Shown: one piece after another, positions 8,311 to 15,737 of the stretch
How positions within the stretch are numbered: the first letter of the stretch is position 1
Layout of the letters: each line of letters opens with the position of its first letter
NCBI RefSeq assembly: GCF_000295095.1
Contig: NZ_JH806634.1
Location: forward strand, 32,082 to 68,580
Length of the DNA: 36,499 nucleotides
From: Actinomyces timonensis DSM 23838
Lineage (GTDB): Bacteria > Actinomycetota > Actinomycetes > Actinomycetales > Actinomycetaceae
Reading direction: 5' to 3'
Program-made: the position numbers and the translations under genes
The notes under the pieces: generated by a model
What the model saw: only the letters and a program-made list of their open reading frames with translations
The model's database searches: none
What the model was told of the DNA's origin: nothing

Positions 8311-8712
8311 TCAGGGAGTCCTGGGCGAGCCGGCGGCGCGGCCCACGGACGACGACGGCGCGGGGCCGTCGCGTGGGAACCCGGCCATGATACCGAGCCC
8401 GCCTGGCCGCGGGGGCCTGGCGGCCTCAGTGCGCGGGGAACGAATTGGGCGCGATGCCGTCCGGCCGCCCGGCGCCGCGGACGGAGCCGCAGTGGCCCCA
8501 CTCGTACCAGCGGCGTCCGAGGCCTTGGCGCCCTGCGACGCGGGGGCGGCGGGGGCAGTGGAGGCGCTGTCCGTGGTGCCTGCGCTGGCGGTGGTTTGCG
8601 CGTCGGAGGCGGATGGGGTCGTGGGGGAGACGGCGGCGTCGCCTCCGCAGGCGGACATGCCAAGAGCGAGCAGGAGGGCACCGAGCGGCGCCAAGGCGGA
8701 TGATCGGGACAT
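8311..8712 (-). CDS. Small secreted lipoprotein, Ala/Ser/Thr-rich
   Basis: 133 residues from ATG 8712, which has an excellent GAGGAGG ribosome site seven bases away. A signal peptide with lipobox LGMSAC places the lipidated Cys at residue 21; after it comes an Ala/Ser/Thr/Pro-rich linker. Lipobox and linker resemble those of the two lipoproteins at 10651 and 25625, but the C-terminal beta-domain those carry is missing. After about residue 88 the composition turns Arg/Pro-rich, as if read out of frame, so the true C-terminus may be shorter or altered by a frameshift near 8450. A TATCAT box lies on this strand around 8390, inside the 3' part, and might serve the next gene. It leads the unit with the DUF1972 and GT4 genes. 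Function unknown; a surface accessory role is inferred from context. Confidence 0.6.
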   Translation of the reverse strand: MSRSSALAPLGALLLALGMSACGGDAAVSPTTPSASDAQTTASAGTTDSASTAPAAPASQGAKASDAAGTSGATAAPSAAPGGRTASRPIRSPRTEAARPPRPGGLGIMAGFPRDGPAPSSSVGRAAGSPRTP

Positions 8713-9097
8713 GATGCCTCCTCGGCTGACTCAGGTCGAGTGTGTTGTGTATCACTAAGCTAGCGGACGGATCTCCTCGCGCGGTAGGCCTGCTCGGTCC
8801 TCATGCGCCGCGCTCGGAACGGGATGCGGGGTTCGGGCACGCCAGGGGCAGGATCGCTGTCTCAATGGATGGCAAGACGTACCTGACGTGGTGTGATATC
8901 CGGAGTACTCTCGGTGGAACCGGATAGACGAAGGTAGTGATCTTGGGGGAATCCCTGAGAGATCCTTCGTTACCTGAAAGTTATCTGAGTGTTAGTGTCT
9001 GGGGCGGTGCCTGGCCCATCCGAGCTCCCACGGCGACGCTCGGCGCCCTAGCCAGATGCTGTCCCTGTCTCCCCCAAGCCTTGAACGGAAAACCTTG
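8713..9097. other. Divergent promoter region between small lipoprotein and beta-propeller gene
   Basis: About 385 bases with lower GC than the flanks and no convincing gene. The left part should carry the leftward promoter for the lipoprotein unit; the right part holds the direct repeats described separately and a candidate promoter for the propeller gene. A short rightward frame at 8742-8927 has no ribosome site or recognisable product. Confidence 0.6.
8969..9001 (+). promoter_or_regulatory. Three 11-bp direct repeats with overlapping promoter
   Basis: Units GTTACCTGAAA (8969-8979), GTTATCTGAGT (8980-8990) and a weaker GTTAGTGTCTG (8991-9001) sit head to tail at exactly 11-base spacing, the arrangement bound by PhoB/OmpR-family response regulators. 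A possible promoter overlaps them: TTACCT at 8970, a 17-base spacer and TAGTGT at 8993-8998. It lies ~100 bases before the propeller start. The regulator is not in this window. Confidence 0.45.
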
Positions 9098-10651
9098 ATG
9101 CGTCTACGTACTCATGCCCGCAGGCTCGCCCTGGCCGCCGCGCTCCCCATCGCCTTGGCGGTCATGCCTGTCCTCCCCTTCGCGAGCCCCGCTGCTCACG
9201 CGGCTGATGCCCAGGGCGCGGCGGGAGAGGTCGCGATCGCCTCCCCGACCGCCCTCCCGACGGCGCAGATCAACGGCGTCGTGTGGGACCAGGCGATTGT
9301 CGGCAACACCGTCTACGCCGTCGGCGAGTTCTCCAGCGCCCGCCCGGCGGGCGCCGCGGAGGGCGAGAGCGAGACCCCGCGGTCCAACGCGATGGCCTAC
9401 GACATCACCACCGGCGCGCTCCTCGACTGGGCGCCCACCACCAACGGCGTCGTCTACTCCATCGACGCCTCGAAGGACGGCAGCACCCTCTACCTCGGCG
9501 GCAACTTCACCAGCGTCAACGGCGAGGACACCTACCGCCTCGGCGCCGTGACCGCCTCCGATGGCAAGCGCGTGAGCCTCGGCATCTCCCCCAACACCGA
9601 GGTGCGCGACGTCGAGGTCTCCCCCGACGGCGCCACCCTCTACTTCACCGGTGCCTTCACCCAGGTCAACAACGAGGCCCGCTACCGCGCGGCCGCCGTC
9701 AGCCTGCCCACCCTCGCCCTGACCAACTTCGCGCCCCGGGTGGGCCGGGGCCTGGGCCGCTCCGTCACCGTCTCGCCCGACGGCACCCAGGTGGCCATCG
9801 GCGGCTCCTTCAGCGAGGTCGACGGCGCTTCCAACCCCGGTATGGCGATCCTCGGCTCCGATGGGGTCCTCAAGCCGACCAACATCAACTCGGTCATCCA
9901 CAACTCCGGCACCTACGCCGCGATCATGTCCCTGAAGTCGGACGGCCAGGGCCTCTACGGCTCGGCCTACTCCCAGGAGGGCACCTTCGAGGGCATGTTC
10001 CGAGCCAACTGGTCCACCGGCGACCTCGATTACATGGCCGACTGCCACGGCGACACCTACGACATCCACCCCGCTGGCGGCGTCGTCTACATCGCGGGCC
10101 ACCCGCACGACTGCTCCAACATCGGCGGCTTCGGCGACACCACGCCCACGACCTACTACAACGCGCTCGCCTACGTGAACAGCGCCACCGGCACGGTGCA
10201 GCCGAACAACGCCTCGGACTACAGCGACTTCTCCGGTCAGCCCGCCACCACGGCTCTGCAGACCTTCCGCCCCAACTTCATCGTGGGCTCCTACACCGGC
10301 ATGAACCAGGCCACCTGGACCGTCGAGGGCAATGACAAGTACGTCGTCTACGGCGGCGAGTTCATCGGCGTCAACAACAAGGGCCAGCAGGGCCTCGTCC
10401 GCTTCGCCATCGACTCCAAGGAGAACCCCGGCCAGGGCCAGCAGGACGGCAACGGCGACAAGGACAAGGACAACAACGGCGGCGACGGCAAGGACAAGGA
10501 CAACAACGGCGGCGACGGCAAGGACAAGGACAACAACGGCGGCGACGGCAAGGACAAGGACAACAACGGCGGCGACGACTGGTGGAACAACAACGGCGAC
10601 GACGACTGGTGGAACAACTGGGGATGGAACGGCAACTGGGGATGGCGCTGA
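9098..10651 (+). CDS. Secreted beta-propeller-like protein with Gly/Lys/Asp repeats and Trp-rich tail
   Basis: 517 residues. The signal peptide is residues 1 to ~36, ending ASPAAHA before ADAQG. Residues ~50-455 contain repeated strands such as AQINGVVWDQAIVGNTVYAV, GSTLYLGGNFTSVNG and GATLYFTGAFTQVNN, spaced like beta-propeller blades (delta-60/PQQ-like repeats). A motif C316-H317-G-D ... H335-x-H337-x-C339 is shared with the paralogue at 22246. The protein ends with four 10-residue units of the GKDKDNNGGD type and a tail of about 25 residues with eight Trp among Asn, Asp and Gly. The start is ATG 9098, which puts the signal peptide at the N-terminus, though its ribosome site (CGGAAA) is weak. 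The stop overlaps the next gene's start (TGATG). No sortase motif or transmembrane anchor is visible. Function unknown; probably extracellular and linked to the surface glycan. Confidence 0.85.
   Translation: MRLRTHARRLALAAALPIALAVMPVLPFASPAAHAADAQGAAGEVAIASPTALPTAQINGVVWDQAIVGNTVYAVGEFSSARPAGAAEGESETPRSNAMAYDITTGALLDWAPTTNGVVYSIDASKDGSTLYLGGNFTSVNGEDTYRLGAVTASDGKRVSLGISPNTEVRDVEVSPDGATLYFTGAFTQVNNEARYRAAAVSLPTLALTNFAPRVGRGLGRSVTVSPDGTQVAIGGSFSEVDGASNPGMAILGSDGVLKPTNINSVIHNSGTYAAIMSLKSDGQGLYGSAYSQEGTFEGMFRANWSTGDLDYMADCHGDTYDIHPAGGVVYIAGHPHDCSNIGGFGDTTPTTYYNALAYVNSATGTVQPNNASDYSDFSGQPATTALQTFRPNFIVGSYTGMNQATWTVEGNDKYVVYGGEFIGVNNKGQQGLVRFAIDSKENPGQGQQDGNGDKDKDNNGGDGKDKDNNGGDGKDKDNNGGDGKDKDNNGGDDWWNNNGDDDWWNNWGWNGNWGWR
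10461..10580 (+). repeat. Four tandem 30-bp repeats inside the propeller gene
   Basis: A 30-base unit starting AGGACAAGGACAACAACGGC occurs at 10461, 10491, 10521 and 10551. The first three copies are identical and the last diverges in its final bases. Each encodes ten residues (KDKDNNGGDG), so copy-number changes keep the frame and would lengthen or shorten the hydrophilic stalk before the Trp-rich tail. Confidence 0.95.
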
Positions 10652-11358
10652 TGCGCCGCCCGCTGAGCCTCCTCGGGACGGGCGCGGCACCGCGCGGTGC
10701 CGCCCGTACCGCCCTGGCGCTCCCGGTGGCCCTGATCCTGGCACTGGGAGCCTGCTCCAGCGACAAGCCCCAGGACACCACGCCCAGCGCGACGCCCACG
10801 GCCGAGGCGGCATCCGCCAGCGCCACTCCGACGGCCTCCGCCACGCCCTCGACGACGGGCGAGCCTCTGCCGACGGCCTCCGAGACGACGCCGGCCGAGC
10901 AGTCCGCCGCCCCGCAGCAGGCCACCCCGGACGCCTCGGCCCTGGCCAAGGGCGACATCTCCGCCGACGAGCTGCCTCCTGTGGCCCCTGGCCAGACGAG
11001 CTCCGTCGACGGCGCCGACATCGCGCTGGGGACGATGCGCTCCGAGACCCTCCAGGCCGGCCCTGGGGAGACGGGTGGAGCCGGCGTGGTCATCCCGGTG
11101 ACGATCACAAATAACACGGGATCGGACCTGTCCCTGTCCGGGCTCGTCGTCACCGTCGCCTACGGCGCGGACAAGGCTCCGGCCGCGGAGCTGGCCAGCG
11201 CCTCCGGCGCCGTCCCGGCCTCGGTCGCCCCCGGGCAGACGCAGACAGTGGAGAAGGCCTTCACGATCCCCGCCTCTGGCCGCGGCCAGGTGCATATCGT
11301 CGTCGACCTCGGTCCCGACCACGCGGCCGCGACCTTCGACGGCGCCGCGCCCAGCTGA
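10651..11358 (+). CDS. Lipoprotein with C-terminal beta-sandwich-like domain (propeller partner 1)
   Basis: 235 residues from ATG 10651, which overlaps the propeller stop by one base; an ATG three codons earlier is possible but leaves no room for a ribosome site. A long signal peptide ends in lipobox LALGAC, placing the lipidated Cys near residue 33. Residues ~35-115 form a Thr/Ala/Ser/Pro-rich linker. The C-terminal ~110 residues have alternating strands: VVIPVTITNNTGSDLSLSGL, VVTVAYGADKAPA and SVAPGQTQTVEKAFTIPA, then a final VHIVVDLG. This resembles DUF4352-type immunoglobulin-like domains of Gram-positive lipoproteins; I assign the fold by pattern only. It should sit on the outer membrane face, and translational coupling suggests it works with the propeller. 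The lipoprotein at 25625 has the same architecture and also follows a propeller gene. Confidence 0.85.
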   Translation: MRRPLSLLGTGAAPRGAARTALALPVALILALGACSSDKPQDTTPSATPTAEAASASATPTASATPSTTGEPLPTASETTPAEQSAAPQQATPDASALAKGDISADELPPVAPGQTSSVDGADIALGTMRSETLQAGPGETGGAGVVIPVTITNNTGSDLSLSGLVVTVAYGADKAPAAELASASGAVPASVAPGQTQTVEKAFTIPASGRGQVHIVVDLGPDHAAATFDGAAPS

Positions 11359-11388
11359 GCCTGACGCGCGCCAGCGCCTCTTCACGGA

Positions 11389-11427
11389 ATCCCGCCCGCC
11401 GAGCCCATCTGGCCCGGCGGGCGGGAT
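11389..11427. terminator. Bidirectional terminator-like hairpin
   Basis: A perfect 13-base stem, ATCCCGCCCGCCG (11389-11401) with CGGCGGGCGGGAT (11415-11427), around a 13-base loop. It lies between the converging lipoprotein and GT2 genes. It has no U-tract, as is common in actinobacteria. Confidence 0.8.
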
Positions 11428-11448
11428 CGCATATCGGCCCCTGGCCCG

Positions 11449-12459
11449 CTACCGGAGGATCGGGGTGTCCTGGGGCGGCAAGTCGCCCCGGCCCGCCCGG
11501 CGCGCGAGTCGCAGTCCGTCGAGCGTGGCGCGCAGCACTGTCACCACCGGCCTCGGCGAGCGCAGCAACTGGCGCCGCCCCCCGCGCAGGACGATCTCGC
11601 GGGCCGCGCGCGGCGCCGTCGCCCGCCACCGGCGACGGCCCGCCGAATCCAGGTGCTGGCCCGCGTACAGGAGCCGGTTGCGCGCGTTGTAGTAGTAGTA
11701 GGTGTCCGACTTCGCCTGCCCGACTGAGGTGTGGGTGCCGCCCTCATCATGGACGGCGATGGCCCGGCGCTCCAGCACCAGGCTCCCGGCGGCCTCCAGG
11801 ACCCGCGCGGAGAAGTCCACATCCTCCCAGTACAGGAAGTAGCGCGCGTCGAAGCCCCCGATCCGGCGGTAGAGCGAGGCCGACAGCGCCAGGCAGGCGC
11901 CGCTCAGCCAGGGCGAGGCGCCACCGGGTGGGACCGGCAGCTTTGATCGGCGCGAGCGCATCGAGCCGTCCGCCAGGCACACGAGGTGCCCGTCGGAGAC
12001 GGTCGCCCCGGCCGAGTCCTGGATGACCGGCCCGACGAGGGCGAGTGGGTCCGCCTCGGCGTCTCTCGCGAGGGCGACCAGGGAGTCCCGCTCGATGATG
12101 GCGTCTGGGTTGAGCAGGAGGAGGATCTCGGCGCCGTCGGCCATCGCACGGGCCGCCCCCAGGTTCATGCCGCCGCCGAAGCCCGTGTTCGCCTCCGGGC
12201 ATTCCAGGGCCCAGCCGCGCTCGCGGGCCAGGTCCTGGATGCGCTCGCGGGCCGCGGGGGAGGAGTGGTTGTCGACGACGACGACGCGCGCCTCGGGGGA
12301 CTGCTCAGCCACCTTGGCGAGGTTGCGCGCCAGGAGCTCGGCGGAGTCGTAGTTGACGACGATGATCGCGGTGCGCGCGAGCAGCTCGGCGGCCTCGGCG
12401 CCGGTAGGGGGCTCGCCGGGCTCGCCGGGGGAGAAGAGATCGGCGGGGAAGTCGGGCAT
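11449..12459 (-). CDS. Glycosyltransferase family 2 (WbbL/rhamnosyltransferase-like)
   Basis: 336 residues. The GT-A start TAIIVVNYDSAELLARNLAK is followed by VVVVDNHSSP, ANTGFGGGMNLGAARAM and LLLLNPDAIIERDSL, where NPDA is the DxD-equivalent nucleotide-sugar site, then WLSGACLALSASLYRRIGGF and DARYFLYWEDVDFSARV, the acceptor/catalytic ED-D motif. This set is typical of the WbbL branch of GT2, which often transfers rhamnose; the sugar is inferred only. No membrane segment is visible, so it should act at the cytoplasmic membrane face on lipid-linked glycan. ATG 12459 has GAGAGG seven bases upstream. It is a single-gene leftward unit, divergent from the GT2 pair at 12631. Confidence 0.92.
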   Translation of the reverse strand: MPDFPADLFSPGEPGEPPTGAEAAELLARTAIIVVNYDSAELLARNLAKVAEQSPEARVVVVDNHSSPAARERIQDLARERGWALECPEANTGFGGGMNLGAARAMADGAEILLLLNPDAIIERDSLVALARDAEADPLALVGPVIQDSAGATVSDGHLVCLADGSMRSRRSKLPVPPGGASPWLSGACLALSASLYRRIGGFDARYFLYWEDVDFSARVLEAAGSLVLERRAIAVHDEGGTHTSVGQAKSDTYYYYNARNRLLYAGQHLDSAGRRRWRATAPRAAREIVLRGGRRQLLRSPRPVVTVLRATLDGLRLARRAGRGDLPPQDTPILR

Positions 12460-12555
12460 GGGATCCTCTCAGGTCCGCATCGATGGGCGCCGCGCCGTCC
12501 TGACGGGGCGCGCTGTTGCCCCGGGCGCCCGCGGGCGGGGCGACAGCGCGCCTGC

Positions 12556-12566
12556 ATAGTAGCGTT
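12556..12566. promoter_or_regulatory. Candidate overlapping divergent -10 boxes
   Basis: The run ATAGTAGCGTT reads as TACTAT on the minus strand (toward the GT2 at 12459) and as TAGTAG/TAGCGT on the plus strand (toward the GT2 at 12631). It is the only AT-rich spot in the 171-base divergent gap. No good -35 element is evident. Confidence 0.3.
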
Positions 12567-12630
12567 GACCCGACCCTGCTTCCCTTCCCATCGACGCTCC
12601 TGCCCGTCGACCCGCCGCCTAGGAGGACGC

Positions 12631-13641
12631 ATGAGCCCGTTGCCGACACCGCCGGTCTCACTGGTCGTCGCCGTGACGACCTTCCGGCGCGATGAGTGGC
12701 TCGCCGAGCTCCTGCCCCAGCTCGTCGACCAGGCCCGCGCCGTCCTCGCCGATGAGGAGGCCGGCGTCGCGCGGGCGCGCGTCGTCGTCGTCGACAACGA
12801 CCCGGACGCGGGCGCGCGAGAGACCGCCCGGGCAGTCCGCGCCGCTATCGCCGAGGAGCCTGGGGCCGACGAGATCGGCCCCCATTACGCGCATGAGCCC
12901 GTTCCCGGGATCACCGCCGCCCGCAACCGCGCTCTCGACGAGGCCAGCGGTGCCCGCCTCCTGGCTTTCATCGACGACGACGAGCTCACCCGCCCCGGCT
13001 GGCTGACCTCTCTCGTCCGCGCCTGGCGCGCCCATGGCTGCGCGGCCGTGTCCGGTCCCTGGTTCCCGCGCTTCGAGGGCGAGCCGAGCGCGTGGGTGCG
13101 CGGCTCGGGCGTTTTCGAGGCGGTCACGGCTGCCGACGGCGCGGTGATGACCAAGGCCGGGACGGGCAACCTCCTGCTCGACCTCGACGTCGTGCGGGGC
13201 CTCGGCCTGCGCTTCGACACGCGCTACGGGCTCAGCGGCGGCGAGGACTCCGCGTTCCTGGGGGCCCTGCGGCAGGGCGGCGGCGTCATCCGCTTCGCCG
13301 CTGGCGCCGCCCTCGATGAGAGGGTCCCGGCCTCGAGGGTTACGCGCCCCTGGATCCTGCGCCGCTCCCTGCGCTCGGGGGCCACCTGGGCGGCCGTGCG
13401 CGTCGAGGCGGCCTCGGGCGCGGCGGGCCTGGGTCTGCGCGCGCGCTACGCCGCCAAGGGGGTGCTGCGCGCCGGACGCGATGGCGCCCTGGCGCTGGCC
13501 AGCGCCGTCCGACGGGACGAGGCGGCCCGGGGGCGCCACGAGGCCTCTTGCGCTGGTGCGCTGGGCATGGTCCTGGGCGCCGTCGGCGGTCGGGTCCAGG
13601 AGTACAGCCGCGGACCCCGACTTCCCTGGAGGAGGAAGTGA
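12631..13641 (+). CDS. Glycosyltransferase family 2 (first of a tandem homologous pair)
   Basis: 336 residues from ATG 12631 with a strong AGGAGGA site seven bases upstream. GT-A features: SLVVAVTTFRRDEWLAELLP at the N-terminus, RVVVVDNDPDAGARETA, PGITAARNRALDEASGARLL, the DxD-bearing LAFIDDDELTRPGWLTSL near residue 115, and LSGGEDSAFLGAL near 205, where the GGED motif carries the likely catalytic acid. The C-terminal ~100 residues are basic and amphipathic and may contact the membrane. It is clearly homologous along its length to the next gene (both share a W-I-L-R-R motif after GGED), so the pair arose by duplication. Stop and next start overlap (GTGA). Sugar specificity unknown. Confidence 0.92.
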   Translation: MSPLPTPPVSLVVAVTTFRRDEWLAELLPQLVDQARAVLADEEAGVARARVVVVDNDPDAGARETARAVRAAIAEEPGADEIGPHYAHEPVPGITAARNRALDEASGARLLAFIDDDELTRPGWLTSLVRAWRAHGCAAVSGPWFPRFEGEPSAWVRGSGVFEAVTAADGAVMTKAGTGNLLLDLDVVRGLGLRFDTRYGLSGGEDSAFLGALRQGGGVIRFAAGAALDERVPASRVTRPWILRRSLRSGATWAAVRVEAASGAAGLGLRARYAAKGVLRAGRDGALALASAVRRDEAARGRHEASCAGALGMVLGAVGGRVQEYSRGPRLPWRRK

Positions 13642-14675
13642 GGGCCGGGGGCATGAGCGCGGATATCCCGGCCGACGACTCCGGCAGCGGCGCCAGCGGC
13701 CGGCAGGCCGCGGGCGGGGTCAGCCTCGTCGTCGCCATTCCCACCTACCGGCGCCCTGACGGCCTCGAGCGGGCGGTGGGCACCGTCCTGCCGCAGATCG
13801 GCGCCATCGTGTCGGACGCCGCCAGCCCCATCGCGCGGGCCGAGCTGCTCGTCATCGACAACGATCCCGCTGCCAGCGCGCGCGCCACCGCCGAGCGCCT
13901 CGCCGCGGGGCCCGGCGGGGGAGCGCTGCGCTACGTCGTCGAGGAGCGGCCCGGTGTGGCCGCCGTGCGCAACCGCGCCCTCGATGAGTCCGCCGGCGCG
14001 CGCCTCCTCGTGTTCATCGACGACGACGAGGAGGCCCGCGAGAACTGGCTCGCCTCGCTCGTGGGCCTCTGGGCGAGCCGGGGCTCCCAGGCGGTCGCCG
14101 GCCATGTGCTGCCCGCCTACGACGTCGAGCCCGAGCCGTGGGTGCGCGAGGGAGGCTTCTTCGTGCGCGCCACATGGCCCACGGGGACGATCCGGCCCGC
14201 CGCCGCCTCGAACTGCCTGCTGCTGGACCTCGACTTCCTGCGTGCGCGGGGCCTGCGCTTCGATGAGCGCTTCGGGGCCACTGGCGGGGAGGACACCCTC
14301 CTCACCCGTTCCCTCGTGGACGCCGGCGGGACGCTCCTGTGGTGCGCCGAGGCCCGGGTGGTCGACCACGTGCCCGCGCAGCGCCTGGAGAGGTCCTGGA
14401 TCCTGCGGCGCCAGCGCAGCCACGCCGCCACCTCCGTCCGGGTCGAGCTCGCACTGGTGGGAGAGGAGGCCCGCGCCGCCCGCGCGCGCATCCGGGGGAG
14501 GGCCCTCATCGGGGGCGCTGCGCGCGTCGTCGCGGGCGCGGGGCGATCGGGCGCTGGAGTGCTGCTGCGCTCCACCTCCCACCGCGCCAGGGGAGCCCGT
14601 CTCATGGCCCGGGGCGCGGGCCTGGCCTCTGCCGCGCTGGGTCGCGCCGGCCATGCCGAGTACGGCCGCTCCTGA
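13638..14675 (+). CDS. Glycosyltransferase family 2 (second of the tandem pair)
   Basis: 345 residues if started at GTG 13638, which overlaps the previous stop (GTGA) and follows a GGAGGAGG site with a short spacer. ATG 13653, giving 340 residues, is the alternative, and the sequence does not decide. GT2 features: SLVVAIPTYRRPDGLERAVG, LLVIDNDPAASARATAERL, PGVAAVRNRALDESAGARLL, VFIDDDEEARENWLASLVG with the DxD near residue 125, and TGGEDTLLTRSL near 216 with the catalytic acid, then SWILRRQRSHAATSV. It matches its neighbour closely from residue ~30 to ~270, then diverges in the basic C-terminus. The pair may add successive sugars to one repeat unit; that is inference. Confidence 0.9.
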   Translation: MRAGGMSADIPADDSGSGASGRQAAGGVSLVVAIPTYRRPDGLERAVGTVLPQIGAIVSDAASPIARAELLVIDNDPAASARATAERLAAGPGGGALRYVVEERPGVAAVRNRALDESAGARLLVFIDDDEEARENWLASLVGLWASRGSQAVAGHVLPAYDVEPEPWVREGGFFVRATWPTGTIRPAAASNCLLLDLDFLRARGLRFDERFGATGGEDTLLTRSLVDAGGTLLWCAEARVVDHVPAQRLERSWILRRQRSHAATSVRVELALVGEEARAARARIRGRALIGGAARVVAGAGRSGAGVLLRSTSHRARGARLMARGAGLASAALGRAGHAEYGRS

Positions 14676-14686
14676 GGGGGTCGCGA

Positions 14687-14712
14687 GCGCCGCCAGCGAG
14701 CGCTGGCGGCGC
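14687..14712. terminator. Terminator-like hairpin between convergent genes
   Basis: A perfect 12-base inverted repeat, GCGCCGCCAGCG (14687-14698) and CGCTGGCGGCGC (14701-14712), separated by two bases; the innermost pairs would open to form the loop. A second, weaker hairpin follows around 14727-14752. Both lie between the rightward GT2 and the leftward Wzz-like gene. Confidence 0.75.
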
Positions 14713-14810
14713 GGACAACGCTGACCAGCGCTGACGGCGCTTCCGACGCCAGCAGCGCCGTGCTGGCCGTGGCTGGTCGCGCGATGCGGCTGGCCGTGGT
14801 CAGCGGCCGC

Positions 14811-15626
14811 TCAGCGGCGGTGGCGCATCGAATGCGGGAACAGCTCGGAGGAGTCGGGCGGGGGTGTGTACTCCTCCGCGGGAGAGGATGCCGTCGTGGC
14901 CGGGCTCATGGTTCGCCCAGCCCGCTCAGCGCGCGCGGCCCGCCCAGGGCCCGCGGTGGAGCCGGCCGGGGAGCTGGCGCTGCTGGCCGCCCTGCGGCCG
15001 GCAGCGCCGCGGCCCGAGGCGTCCGCGCGGCGCCCCGAGAAGCCCGCGCGCCGCAGGAGGATGACGATCGCGGCGCCGATCGCGGTGCCGACGAGCGCCC
15101 CGTTGAGGGCGTAGCGCTCGGGGATGGGGGAGACGGGCGCGGTGGGCAGCGTTGCCGGGTCCTGCTCCTCCAGGCTGAGGGACTGCCCGTCCTTGTAGCC
15201 CCACTTGCTCACGGCTTTCTTGAAGGCGTCGGCCTCGGCGTCGGCCACGGCATGGGCCTGATCCGCGGAGGGCGCCTTGGCGGTGATGTCGATGAAGAGG
15301 GTGTTCTCGCGGGCGCTCAGGGTGAGCATCCCCTTGACCGCGGCGGGATCGAGGCCCGTGGTCGCGGCGACCTCGTTGAGGACGTCCTGGGTGGTGCCCA
15401 GCTCGACGAGCGTGGGCATGAGGAGCGAGTTCTGGCCGGAGGCCGTGCCGAGGTCCTGCCCGCCGCCATCGCGGCTCGACGTCGAGACGACGACGCTGGC
15501 GTGCGAGGAGTAGATGGGGGTGCTCAGGATCGCGATAAGGAACCCGGCCAGGGCGCCGAGCACGATATGCAAGATGAGGACGGGGGCGTGCCTGCGCAGC
15601 AAGCGGAGGATCTCGGCCGGCTCCAT
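14811..15626 (-). CDS. Wzz-like polysaccharide chain-length determinant (polysaccharide co-polymerase)
   Basis: 271 residues. An N-terminal membrane helix (VLILHIVLGALAGFLIAILS, residues ~14-35) and a second near residues 178-195 (ALNGALVGTAIGAAIVILLR) enclose an extracellular part with YSSHASVVVSTSS, TSGQ-type polar sequence, DVLNEVAATTGLDPAAVKGM and FIDITAKAPSADQAHAVADA. Before the second helix is the Pro-rich PTAPVSPIPERY, a hallmark of Wzz/CapA proteins. The ~75-residue C-terminal tail is Ala/Ser/Arg-rich with no Walker motifs, so no BY-kinase is fused and none is seen nearby. The family sets the length of Wzy-made chains. ATG 15626 has GAAGGA about 11 bases upstream. It lies 111 bases downstream of the acyltransferase on the same strand. 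Confidence 0.85.
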   Translation of the reverse strand: MEPAEILRLLRRHAPVLILHIVLGALAGFLIAILSTPIYSSHASVVVSTSSRDGGGQDLGTASGQNSLLMPTLVELGTTQDVLNEVAATTGLDPAAVKGMLTLSARENTLFIDITAKAPSADQAHAVADAEADAFKKAVSKWGYKDGQSLSLEEQDPATLPTAPVSPIPERYALNGALVGTAIGAAIVILLRRAGFSGRRADASGRGAAGRRAASSASSPAGSTAGPGRAARAERAGRTMSPATTASSPAEEYTPPPDSSELFPHSMRHRR

Positions 15627-15737
15627 ATGCGTGTGGTTCCTTCAGGATTGGTCAGTGGTGGCCCGCGAGCGAGCCGTCATAGGTACACGGTAAACCAAGG
15701 TCCAGGCCTGGCTCCTGCCGTGCTGGTGGGCGCGGTT

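Noticed and set aside
10461-10580. CRISPR array
   Set aside because: The repeats are contiguous without spacers and stay in frame within a protein-coding gene.
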